DNA of 64,000 nt, taken from positions 8,749,501 through 8,813,500 of the forward strand of contig CM076947.1 in NCBI GenBank assembly GCA_039566865.1. The letters run 5' to 3'. Shown piece after piece: positions 1 to 10,377 of the stretch (the stretch's first letter is position 1; every line of letters starts with the position of its first letter). The notes beneath the pieces were generated by a model. It worked only from the letters and a program-made list of their open reading frames with translations, did no database searches and was not told the origin of the DNA. Made by a program: the position numbers and the translations under genes. Source of the stretch: Aurelia coerulea (taxonomy: Eukaryota; Cnidaria; Scyphozoa; Semaeostomeae; Ulmaridae).

Positions 1-62
1 TGTGGATGATCGAAAAGTTTTCCAATACATTTCAAATAGCGTTTGCCTGGCTTTTGGTGACT

Positions 63-1112
63 ATGGGTAAAAGAAGACTAAGAAAAGATCACGCTCGTCT
101 GCTTTTAAGAAAAGGAGCTTTCATGGGAACAAGCACACTGCAAGGAATGAAGAGGAAGTTGATGTTTCGGGTGCTAGGCCCGTTGAACCAACTCAGCCAA
201 ATGTGGAGGGAGAAACCAGCCAACAAAGAAATCGTCTTGCAGGCGAGGGACCATCTGCTTCAAAGAAGCCAAAGCTTTCCACAGATGATGTAAGAAATGA
301 TATGACTGATGAAGATAGTACCAACTACTTTGTTCTAATAAACATGAGCATTCTTATTGATTTGATATCATCACTCGGAAAATGTCCAGAATGTGGCTCT
401 GTGATTGAAGTTACAGTATCAATGTGCCCAAATCAAGAATGGGTTTTGCAAATAAACTTAGGATCAGCTGTATCTCTTGTTCGTGGGAAGAAAGAAAGTA
501 CGTTGCTGTCAAAGGAGTGCTCACCAACTGTTGGACGTGGCAGAAAATTTTTTGAGGTCAATTTAAGGTCAATGATAGCCTTCCATGAAATGGGTAAAGG
601 ACACTGGGCAATTCAGAACTTTTCAAGATGCATGAACATGAAGGGTATTTCAGAGAATGGATATGCAAACCTCAATAGGGAATTGTCAAATGCTTATGAA
701 AATGCAGCAGATGCATCAAAATCAAAGGCAGCCTTAGAGGTCAAGCAACCTGATGCTACAGAAGTGGATAAAAATCATCTGTGCCAGTGCTCTTTGGACG
801 GGTCATGGCAGAAGCGTGGTCATGCTTCTTTAAATGGGGTTGTAACAGCAATATCCTCCGGAAAGTGTTTGGACACTGCAGTGTTCACAAAGAATTGCAA
901 AGCTTGTCGAATATGGGCCAGTCTAAGAAGGGAACGCCAGAATATGAGATGCAATCCGCTGGAAAGCTAAAAGCCAGAGTGAGAAGCATTGAGAAAAAAG
1001 ACTCTGAAATTGTAAAAAGGAGAAGAAAGCAACTCAGAAGTATCAAAAAGGGTACATTGACCAGGAAAGAGAAAAAGAAGGTGGAGAATCCTATGTTGCT
1101 GGAGCCTATTAG
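63..1112 (+). pseudogene. MULE (Mutator-like) transposase, internally deleted
   Basis: Decayed transposase of the animal Mutator-like type. The N-terminus is basic and serine-rich, followed by a CxxC pair (KCPECGS). Next comes a block typical of the family (FFEVNLRSMIAFHEMGKGHW, about 560-620), then the catalytic-Asp region (CSLDGSWQKRGHASLNGVV, 781-840) and GKCLDTAV..KNCKAC. The frame shifts near 905-920, where the text continues in another frame as KKGTPEYE. The rest of the DDE core is missing and the sequence jumps to a basic C-terminal tail ending in GGESYVAGAY and a TAG at 1110-1112, again in another frame. A further frameshift lies near 75-100. Start chosen at the ATG at 63 (MGKRR). It would have acted in the nucleus on its own element's ends. 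Non-functional here, but it shows MULEs were active in this genome. Confidence 0.75.
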
Positions 1113-1581
1113 TAACAGCAAATGAACGAAAACGAACAATTATTTTGCAAAGAGATGTAAAGCTAAAGCATGACATGTTATATCAAGACTTTAATTTGAC
1201 CAGTTTGCATCGAAGAAAACAATGAATACACTTCATTGTTTCATAGGAAATATTTTGCGAACAAAGTTACTATCAGATCACTAAAGAATTAAGAAGTTGC
1301 ACAAGGATGAATTTTTTTAATAAACTTTCTTTTACTGGAGGTAGGATGTTTCCCTTTATTCGCTTTATTTTGCATCATTACAGTTGTTATATGGTCATTA
1401 CTGTGTCGCAATTCCAATTGTTACTGGCCTGTTCCTATTGTTTCTTCCTTTTTACTGTTCCGTAGTTGTGCTGCTTGTTACTGGTTTGTTACTTGCTTGT
1501 TCCGCTTGTTACTGGTCTGTTCTGCTCGTTACTGGCTTGTTCCGCTTGTTCTGTGTTTTAGTAACGTCGGCTGTTTTCATT
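1113..1581. other. Non-coding gap with pyrimidine-rich short repeats
   Basis: Between the 3' ends of the two convergent genes. It contains a run of imperfect CTTGTTACTGG/CTTGTTCCG repeats at about 1420-1560. The short ORFs across it are low-complexity and unconvincing. Confidence 0.5.
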
Positions 1582-3123
1582 TCACTTTCCTCCAAGCAAT
1601 ATGTACCACATGTTCCACAGTATTTTATTATTTAGACCCCGAGGAGACATTTGGCAACAAACTGCTTGAAGAAAATCAAAAGGCTCCTTTTCATGTCTTC
1701 CCAAAAAAGCTGCATCAAAGAGAATTTCCTCAACATAAGGCACAGGAGACAGTGGATCCCAAACAACGAAGAAAGAGCTTTGGCAGCCTGTACATACCAT
1801 CTGGCACTGCACCTGAGCATAGTAGGCATGAGATCTTTGCAAGGTTGTGTGGCCATCAATCTTTTCCATGTAACCCAGACCTTCCCATCCCAGATGAAAT
1901 GGTGTTGCTTTCAAGGTGAATGGACATTTAATTTCCACACATTTCTCTGGGCAGCATTTGCACCGTAGGATACGATCAGGACTTGCAGAAATGAAGGGAA
2001 GTTGAGGGCAAGCAAAGATACCACATAAAACTAGGTGAGGGGAATTGTGCACTTTCAAAGCCTCTTTATAGAAAGAGGCTGCTGCATCATCCTCATGATC
2101 ATTTCCTCACTTAACTTGTGGTAAACTTTTAATGCTTCTTCCAGAGCCCATGATTTTAGACAAAAGAGGAGTGATAAAAACATTCCTCTTGTGACGCATA
2201 ATTTGATTCAATTTTTGATGGATTTCCATGTGACATGATGCTGTCAGTCTACCAATTCGTTGACTGTGCCAATCTTTGCATTGTGCCTGTTCGCGTGTTC
2301 TTTTTTCAAGTTCCCCTAGTTGAGCATCAGTAAGAAGAGCCTCTGCCAGGAGTTCTTTGACTAGTGTCTCATATGGCTCACCATTGTTTTTTCTCAATGT
2401 CACCTATGCAGCTTTTGGGAAAGGAGGAGGAGTAAACCCTACGGTGCTTCCAGGGAGGCTCATCAAGACACATGCATTTGGTTTGGTGACACTTAATTTC
2501 TCAAAGAAGCATTTCTTATCAATTGAGTTTCTGTTACCCAGCCTTGGGTCAAATGCTGTTTTCATTTTGGAGCAAAGGGACTGCTTCTTTGATTTTTTGG
2601 AAACAACATGTTTCTCAAGGACTATGTCATTAACCCTGCATCCCTTTATTACCCTCCTTGACCTGTCATTGAATCTGCACTTTACATAGGGTAGGGTAGG
2701 GTACATAAGTAGGGTTGGTCATACCCTGAGAAACAGCATATTCAATCTTGTAAAGGACAGCAATTACATGATTGCAGCAACGTGAAAGACCAGCAGTACA
2801 GGCACAATAAGCAGTGAGCACATCACCACCCTTATCAGCAAGGACCCATACAGTATGTTGAGCAGTGCTAACTTTTTGTGAAGGCAACACAATGGTCTTC
2901 AGCATGATTTTATCTTTATTTGCACCAGTCAGTTTCAGAGAGAGGACTTTGGAAACAAAACCACTTTTAAATAAGAATAAGCTTTCTTCACATTATATTG
3001 TCCAACATAGTCAGCTTCAAATGCCTTCTTCGAGATTATGTAATGGAAAATTTTTCCTAAGTCAACAAGTGGCCAAGTAGTTAAGTCATCTTCCCATCCA
3101 TCAGCTGTTAATGGGTCAAACAA
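1582..3123 (-). pseudogene. SWIM zinc finger plus YqaJ-type exonuclease protein
   Basis: Reading 3123 to 1582 on the minus strand, the pieces give one protein. First is a leader (DDLTTWPLVDLGKIFHYI). Next is a SWIM-type zinc finger (YCACTAGLSRCCNHVIAVLY, about 2750-2830), then a lysine-rich linker. The YqaJ nuclease fold begins with RIGRLTAS (about 2250), followed by FISASPDRIL and VEIKCPF (about 1920-2000), which carry the D..E-x-K metal site, and YYAQVQCQM. Damage includes a frameshift near 2935, in-frame stops near 2404 and 2107, and frame changes near 1650. YqaJ domains are phage-type exonucleases that recur in eukaryotic DNA transposons. The gene is convergent with the MULE transposase, suggesting both belonged to one two-gene element. 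Confidence 0.75.
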
Positions 3124-4830
3124 TTCAAACTATCCAAATTTTCTTGGTACTCTTTTACAATGGTTTTTTGCAATTCATTATCATTATCAATGGTTTTTCA
3201 TTTTTCTCATAACTAACTAATGCCCTTGCAGCTAAATCTCTTTTGGATCCAGTAATAGTATTACTGGAAACCGAAAACCGAAATCATGGCGAGCTTGTGC
3301 GAGAACGAAAAAAAGATTGAGCTGTGGAATTTTCAGAGGATAATGACGAATTATTGAAGATTCTTCATTTTGGATTTGGAGTTGATAGCTAGTACTGGAA
3401 AGAATATGTGGCCTAAAAGGTTTGTGGCGGTCGTCAGGCCTAACTTGCTATTTTGTGGATGGAGGAAAGAGTCGTTGATGTTTGCGAAGGTTCCTTATCT
3501 TTTCCGAGAAATTTTAGAAGTAATGGAATTAAAGATTACATACCATGGATGCTCAGGTAAGTCCAGTTAAGTTTTCATCTTGTTCCAATGTGCTTACGCA
3601 GAGAAATTTTGCAAAATATAACGATAACCAAAAAAATCTGAAATCCAAAATATCACGCGGCGTGGTCTCAAAAACTCAATTTGAATCCCCTGTTCGATTT
3701 ACTGTGAATGGGTCTATTGGCAACAAAGATCAGCTTTCCCTTAAAGTTTCCCTGCTGCGAGCGAAGAGAAAGCATTTTATCCACGGCTAATATAGTAAAT
3801 ATAGTAAAAATGTGGTAAGAGTGATAAAGTCGTGCCACATCTCCAAAATAAGCGTGTGTGTGCTCCGTTTCCTCTTCTTTAATACAAAACACTTGGGATC
3901 GAATGCAATGCAAGGACCGTTTCTTCAAAAGAAACGTCACTTCAAGAACAATGGAAGTAATCCAAGGTTTAAATCTTTTCCAAAATAAAAAGTAAAGGTC
4001 AAAGTCGAAAATTCCTTTGCAAAATGCCTGTTTGTTGTCAAATTATGGCTAGGCCATTTCTCAAAACCTCTGGTTTCAGGTGCACTCCAAATGTTCACCT
4101 TGTGAACTCATATCTCCGGTGTTTGGTGGTTAATTTCCAAATGCAAGGTAAGTGCATTTAAGTTGAAGACCAACAAATGTAGCCATGAATTCAAAAAGTC
4201 CCGAAATGTTATCGTTTTGTTGCCTTGTTGAGTCAAAAGGGGGTACTTTTTTTTGAGACACCCGGTATTCCATATCACAAATACAGGAGAAATTGTCAGG
4301 GTGCCTGCATAAATAATTTCTGGGGTCTATAAATAAGAAACAAAAATCCAGGGGTGCAATTTGGCTGCCCGCTGGATTTTCCAGGATGAATATGAAAGAA
4401 ATCTTGGTATAGTTTCTCCCCACCCATGGATTTCCAGGGTCCAGAAAGCCTGAAAGTTTGCATTCCATATCCCAAATACAGACAGCATTTCCAGGGTGTC
4501 TTCAAAAATCGTTTCTTGGGGTCCATAAATAAAAATTCTTCAAATCCGGGGATTCGAAAAATTCAAATTCAATTCTTCAATTACTAATTTCTTGCCAAAC
4601 TGTAAGTTGAAATATATAGCACGTAGCTAGAATGAATATAAATTGCCAGATTAATTAAGATTTTTCTCTGTGCCCAATCAAACGTCGGAACTTTTTTTGG
4701 GACACCCAGTAGATTACAACAAAAAAGTATTTTTTCTTGTATAATTGAATCTCACAAACGCACGAGGCATTCAGGGAGAGTTACTAGGTCAGAACAATTT
4801 GTTATAGGAAGGGAATCTTTGAAATAGAGC
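3124..4830. other. Non-coding stretch with a possible exon and solo element ends
   Basis: A perfect 19-bp palindrome (CCAGTAATAGTATTACTGG) lies at about 3250-3268. A plus-strand open stretch at 3370-3556 ends exactly at a consensus donor (CTCAG|GTAAGT) and could be a 5' exon; I do not recognise it. Two right-hand ends of TA-target elements, reading TTTTTTTGRGACACCCRGTA, sit at about 4245-4266 and 4688-4713. A CCATATC(A/C)CAAATACAG block is repeated around 4270 and 4465. No complete gene seen. Confidence 0.45.
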
Positions 4831-6324
4831 CGATCTTTGAAATTTACGTTGGCGAAAGCGAAGAAATCATCGGCTTTACCTTAGGCTTCCAAAAGATAAT
4901 TTGCCTCATCGAGAATCTGTAATCTTCTCTTTGTCAGATCCACCCAAATTGTATATTTGCTTGAATTTCTCCTGGCTCGATACACAGAAGTGCGGTGCCA
5001 CCATGTTGTAAATCTGACAATGATTTGCCTATACTGCTTTCCCTTGTACACTTTCGTCTTGCCAATTCTATGAGCTCGATCGGTATTGTTAAACTATGGA
5101 ATCACCCAAAGTGACCCAAAATGAGCCAAAATGACCAAAAATGGGCCAAAATGACCCAGAAAAACCAAAAGAACGAGCCAAAATAACCCAGAATGACCCA
5201 AAAAGACCCCAATTATCATCATTAGATCTGATCCCACGAAAAACCGCTTGACTTTTAACCCATTTTAGGGCCACATTTAAAGACTCACATCTTGTGTTGG
5301 GATAACTCGCTTTTTTTATGAGATTTACCAAAATATTCTTGCAAACTTCTCTGTGACCTCACTACACGATGACGCAGAATTTTGAAATATAACCCTATTA
5401 TATATATTGTAGATCTAGCGTAAATAGGTCTAAAAATAGGCAGAGCAGTTGCATATTGTTGCATATTGCATATTGTCATGTAAAAAAATGCTACCAGATG
5501 ATTAAAATTATGAAATTATTATTATGAAATGATTAGAGTCTGCAGGCGTAAAACAATGGGAGGGGCGAAAATTTGTAATTTTGATTGCTAAACATGGTAC
5601 ATCATTAACTGTTCAGTCAGCATTCAATTCTTCGAGGCAGGTGGATCTGACAGAGGCTTCAGAATAAACAAATGCTGGAGAAGAAAAATGTCAAAATTGG
5701 TCTGAAATTGGCATTGAGCTTTTTAGCTTGCTTTTTACAGTTATTGACGCATCAATATGAGACTGCCAACGAACAGTGTTGCATTAAATGGTCTAAATTC
5801 AGGCCTCTGCTCACAATTTATTGGTTCATTGGGGGTCACACTGACTCTGTTTGGGTCATTTTTGGGTTGTTCTGGGTCATTTTGGGTCATTTTGGTTCGT
5901 TTTGGATCATTTTGCCTCGTTTTGGCTGATTCCATAGTTTAGTAACACCGGAGCTCGATCTACCACAGTGTCGGGGATATGCACTTTCAGTTCCTTGAAA
6001 ATTTTCTTTTTAAGCACTCTACTCCACCAATTCTGAGGCAAAGAAGCATCTGGTACTGTTGGGTATCATCATTATCCACCTGTAAATTTTCAATTTGTTT
6101 TCCATAATAACGATCTTGCTTTCCAATTCATCAATTCGATTCTTTTGAACAGTGATAACATCTTTCAACTCTTTTATGCAGTCCTGCATAGCAAGGTCCG
6201 TTTTCAGTTCAGAGAGTTTCTTGTCCAGCAGCCTTTCAAAGGATGACATTAAGGGGTCCGTGACAATGGCTTCTTGGCCTACCGAGTCGCTTTTTGAGAG
6301 CTTTGAACGTGATTTTGAGGCCAT
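4830..6324 (-). pseudogene. LINE ORF1 (coiled-coil RNA-binding protein), split by an insertion
   Basis: Minus-strand LINE ORF1. It starts MASKSRSKLSKSDS at 6324, then has a coiled coil (ELKDVITVQKNRIDELESKI). After a frameshift near 6080 it runs to VPDTVVDRA at about 5951. The remaining domain resumes at about 5080 as HRIGKTKVYKGKQYRQIIVR and fades into VNFKDR near 4840. The piece between, 5081-5950, is a separate fold-back element. A diverged copy of the same family (53486-54216) has VIDRAHRIG uninterrupted, which confirms the split. ORF1 proteins bind the LINE RNA in RNPs. Several breaks; dead. Confidence 0.8.
5081..5950. mobile_element. Fold-back MULE-type MITE, copy 1, with 9-bp target duplication
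   Basis: 870 bp. Ends read CGGTATTGTTAAACTATGG (left) and the complement of CGGTGTTACTAAACTATGG (right). Beyond each end is a run of degenerate GGGTCATTTTG / CAAAATGACCC repeats (about 5100-5215 and 5850-5935), so the arms are themselves tandem arrays. The identical 9-mer GAGCTCGAT flanks both sides (5072-5080 and 5951-5959). A 9-bp duplication with long inverted arms is the classical MULE signature. It carries no transposase. The target is the LINE ORF1 coding sequence. A second, inverted copy is at 24581-26246. Confidence 0.85.
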
Positions 6325-7676
6325 GCCTTAGCCACTAAAGGTGCAAATAGACGTCCACACTTGTCCACATATAATCTGTTATTGAACTTTAGCCCAAAAC
6401 TACCAGTTACATTGCTGAGACAGCATCAGTTTGCCTTCAAAGATCAGCTGAAAAAGGTGTAACCAACCTCTAAGACCACCATGACAAAAAAATGTATGTC
6501 AGATATAAAAATAGACGTCAAAATTTACTGTTGAACACAACATAGCCATGTCCTGCAAGGTCTTTAAAATGCCAATATTCGACTAGTCGTGCAAAACATT
6601 GCATAATGAATTCTCTCACTCATGAGGTAGGGCGCCCTGGTAAATTTTTAACGAACTTGACCAGCATAGTCTTGTTGTTTTTCATTACATGGGCATAGCA
6701 AATGTGGAAGAATGTTAAAGAAAGTTTGCCCGCGCTCACTGCTCTACAAACAATATCAAATGTTCTGTTGATATGTTATTTAACTCTTTCTTGGTTGAAT
6801 TCAGTGAGACGAGCCATTATCATTTCGCCAGACTATTGTCGGTTAGAATTAACGCTGGTTGTATGCATTTACCACCGAATATCAGCCTCTCTTTCTCTCT
6901 CAAAGTAGTAATCATTCTTCATATGGATTCCGTTGTATGGCTGCTGGATACGTATTCAGCGACTGGCAATGGTGGGCGCTCTTCATATGGATGATGCACA
7001 CACATCCAATAGTATAGAATCATCTTGAATTGAGTCATTTTCCTCGCAACATTTCCATTGGCACCAAAGTAGATGATGTCACGAGGTGCTATTCAATGGT
7101 AAAGTCTGATTAGCAGTTCACGGAGGAGAACTAATTTAGTCTCTGGGACAAGTTCCATTGACGGTATATATCCAAACAGTTTATGCAGTGAGTGTTTTAA
7201 TTGTTTCGCCATGCCAAATCAATCTTATGGAGCCCTGCATACAGTGAAATACTCCCCAGACCGTCAGACCGAAATACAAGGAACTTCACTTTGGGTATGA
7301 GCCTCGAGATTTCTTGTAAGTAGGTGGGCCAATTATTTCTCACAGTTTCTTTAAGGTGGTTTTGAAAATGTGAGGCCTTGCTGTAGATGTTCGTTTTGCA
7401 GAAGGATGATTAAATAAGCTATAGAAACATAGTTTGTTAAAATCAGACAATTCAAATCAACATCCTCACTAAAATCTCAGTTAAATCTTCGACGGAGAAC
7501 ATTCTGAAAACAATTAGCTTTCCAATCAGACACAGTATTGCAAATTATTGCTAGCAATGCAATCTGGATATGAGATGCCAAAAGGACAATGCCCTTTTTC
7601 TGATACACTTTAAACGCACATTTGTGTGTGTTTATAACTCAACAATAATCAATAATCTTTTAAATATTTCTTTCAG
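6325..7676. other. Intergenic DNA without recognisable genes
   Basis: No convincing ORF, repeat or RNA gene. Small ORFs around 6700-6990 are short, overlapping and featureless. Confidence 0.4.
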
Positions 7677-7768
7677 ATTGCAATTGTGGATTTAAATCCA
7701 AATAGGAAGCTGTTGGCGTACCTGGATCCATTTGGAAGGGATCTGAATGAAGATATAAGGAAAGTTAG
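7677..7768 (+). CDS. Orphan exon resembling a Ulp1/C48 protease segment
   Basis: A short open exon with a pyrimidine-tract acceptor (CTTTCAG|ATTGC) and a GT donor (GTTAG|GTACAG). It reads IAIVDLNPNRKLLAYLDPFG and continues RDLNEDIRKV. The 'xxVVDxxxxxxxYLDPxG' pattern is typical of the central strands of Ulp1-like (C48) cysteine proteases, where the following region supplies catalytic residues. No flanking exons were identified, so this is either a remnant or one exon of a dispersed gene. The length is too short for a firm family call. Confidence 0.35.
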
Positions 7769-7958
7769 GTACAGTATAAACCACCAAAAATGCCATAAAC
7801 TTGTAATTAAGAAAACACACATTTTCTAATCCAAGCCAAAAAGGAAAATCATTGTCTATTACTTACATACTGGGTGGGTAACAGGGGGCCCAAATCACCT
7901 TAATTATATAGAAAACAATGATGCTGCGTCAGAAGCATCAATTAGATATTTTGTTCTA

Positions 7959-8552
7959 CAGGGTGTCCCAACAAATTGTGCCCCATTTGTCTGAAGATTG
8001 TGACAAAACGGCAAAAGATTTTTGCCAAACTTTTGCATGGCGGTGCTCTTCAGATGTTCAATTAAAGTTTGCCACCATCCCCATGAAAATCCGTTGAAAG
8101 ATGATGGAGCTATGACCTTCAAGAGACCAAATTTGCCCGATCACTGAAACCAGCGGTCGGCCATTTTGTCTTACTATTTTGCAGCCATAAATAGCTTCAT
8201 GGATTGAAAATGAAACAGCAGCCTCCAATGTCATAGCTCTCGTGAAAATTCCGATAATCCTCGGAGAGTTCCAGTAGTTTTGACCTCACAGAAATTATTT
8301 CTTACCTCACGCCAAGATACCTATCACTGCAAAATAGTAAGACAAAATGGCCGATCACTGGTTTCAGTCATCAGGCAAATTTGGTTCTGAAGGTCATAGC
8401 TCCATCATTTTTCAACGGATTTTTACCGGGATGGTGGCAAAACTTTAATTGAACATCTGAAGAGCACCATCATGCAAAAGTTTGGCAACAATGTTTTGCC
8501 GTTTTGTCGCAATCTTCAGACAAACAGGGCACAATTTTTTTGGGACACCCTG
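7959..8552. mobile_element. Palindromic TA-target MITE (Tc1/mariner-like)
   Basis: 594 bp. Left end CAGGGTGTCCCAACAAATTG; right end is its complement (CAATTTTTTTGGGACACCCTG). TA dinucleotides flank both ends (7957-7958, 8553-8554). The inverted similarity runs almost to the centre, including paired CCATTTTGTCTTACTATTTTGCAG and AAAATAGTAAGACAAAATGGCC segments. No transposase. Solo right ends of related elements occur near 4260, 4710 and 23575. Confidence 0.8.
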
Positions 8553-8554
8553 TA

Positions 8555-8959
8555 TATTGTTGAAAGAATTATTGCCCTTGACCCCTTCGCCAATCAGAAG
8601 CTGCTTCCTACAGCCCTAGGTGGGTCAAGAAAACTGCAAAGCCCAAGAAACATGCAAACCCACGAAGACCAGGAGTGGACGCATAATCAATCGTCCGGAC
8701 TACTATTAATATCTGATGCAAACAATACTAGCATTTTAACTTTTTAAATCAAGCCTTATTTTCTTTTGTTTGTTGCTGTTAGAGAGCTAAAGAACCCTCT
8801 TGTGTTTTTTTTCTGCTTTATTGAGAAGGGAAGATGTGACGTTCTAATATTATGTTGTTGTTGCTGTTGCTGTTATGTATATATATATCTGTTGTTGCTG
8901 TTGTTAGGTTTAATTCGGATAATCATGGCGGACTAGGCCACGCGATTAGTTGATCTTCT
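8555..8959. repeat. Non-coding, with GTT/GCT and TA microsatellites
   Basis: Simple repeats (GTTGTTGCTGTTGCTGTT, then TATATATATAT, then GTTGTTGCTGTTGTT) at about 8852-8906. Nothing else recognised. Confidence 0.6.
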
Positions 8960-10032
8960 TTGCATCTATCTTGCATAATCTTACAGCTACTGGATTTACT
9001 CTGCATTCCCCAATCAAACAAAGTACATATCTGTGCAAAGCTATGCGATAAAAGTGAAGATTCCGTCTCCAAAGCTATCAAAAAGATCAGCAATTTCAAA
9101 AGGAAAGTTTTCACTAGATTGTCAAAACACCCAGAAATGTTTCGTCAACCATATTTAGAGTTTTATTCCAATGATGATAATTTTCTTGTTTTTGGTAGCG
9201 CTTTAATGGAGAGGAAAGTTGATTTTGATTTGTTGAAATCCATCAAAGATGGAAGTTTTCCTTCTGATTTCCCAAAAATTTCTCTTTGTGACCAAATCGC
9301 CCTTGATTTATTGGCTGCTGTCCTTGGTGCAACTTAGATATATTTTTATACATGGGTTGTCTCATTGTGTGATTTTGATGGTGAAATTTGTTTTGATGAT
9401 AAGCTTTTGCGACATTTTGTTTTAAAAGTAAAAGATACTGCAACAGAAATGAACAGGCACCAAAAACTTTCTGAAATGAATGCATATCTTCATCAGTCAG
9501 TTCGATTTCCCAAGAAAGGTTCCTCTCAAGAAGAGCAAGAGAGCCAACATCAGTCAAATACTGATGCTGATTTTAGGAGTGCAGAGGAGGATGCAAGAGT
9601 CATTAACGTCTTCTGTCAGAAATAGAATATTATAAGGATGGTTTATCATACTTGGTAAATGAATATCAAAAAGAGAAGAAAGAGAAAAGAGAAGCAGATG
9701 ATAATATAGAAATGCTGAAAAAGGATTTGAAAGATAAAGTACAGCTCCTTAAAGCTACTGAATTGAAACTGCAGAATACACTCAAAAAGTTAGGCCATTA
9801 TGAAATAAGAAATATTAATAAAAGAACAAAGAGAGTCAAAGATCAACATTCTGAGCTCCATAACGAAAATGAAATGCAACAGCAAATAATTATTGAATTA
9901 TCTTCTCAATTACTTGAAAAAGATCATGCTATTAAAAACCAAGCCTTGCAAATTGAAGAAATTAAAAAAAGATTGGATGCAACATTGAAGGATAAACTAA
10001 AGCTTCAAAAACAAAAATATTATTACAAATAA
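8960..10032 (+). pseudogene. Unknown protein with long C-terminal coiled coil, broken
   Basis: Not recognised. An open reading runs from about 9020 (KVHICAKLCDKSEDSVSKAI) through a conserved-looking block (YLEFYSNDDNFLVFGSALME and DQIALDLLAAVLGA) to a TAG at 9335-9337. It reopens in the same frame (VSLCDFDGEICFDDKLLRHF). It shifts frame near 9605 and continues as LLSEIEYYKDGLSYLVNEYQ. The last part is a heptad-rich, K/E-rich coiled coil of about 120 residues ending at 10032. Two disabling changes point to a pseudogene or a repeat-family member. No catalytic motif seen. Confidence 0.5.
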
Positions 10033-10336
10033 AAAAATGAAGAAGTATCCAGCAAAGATTCTGAAGAATACATGATTTAGAAAATCAGAAGCTAGAATGT
10101 GAAGAGAAATTAAATGTTTTTTTGTGGAGATGAAATTAGATCATTTGAAAACGGTAAATATGTAGGTGAAGTTCGCATGTATCTCTGTTGTCATAAGAGA
10201 TATGGGAACAAAAATGACCTTTTAAAAAGAAACTAAACAGGCTGTTTTGAAAAAACAGGTTTCTATTTTGCGGGTTCTTGCTGTAGTTTCCAGTCAGTGG
10301 AATTTTCCAAGCGGGTGGAATCTTACAAAATCAAAT

Positions 10337-10344
10337 GTAATTCA

Positions 10345-10373
<29 letters not shown>
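10337..10373. repeat. (ATT)n microsatellite, 3' tail of the adjacent LINE
   Basis: About a dozen ATT units. On the minus strand it is an (AAT)n tail at the 3' end of the LINE at 10482-12326, as CR1/L2-type LINEs often end in short repeats. Confidence 0.7.

Positions 10374-10377
<4 letters not shown>

Noticed and set aside
1384..1919. Plus-strand ORFs of 83-140 codons
   Set aside because: They run over low-complexity CTTGTTACTGG repeats and the antisense of the YqaJ gene.
5672..5942. Hydrophobic W/F/G-rich ORFs (also at 24602-24922)
   Set aside because: They come from GGGTCATTTTG repeat arms of the fold-back element, not from genes.
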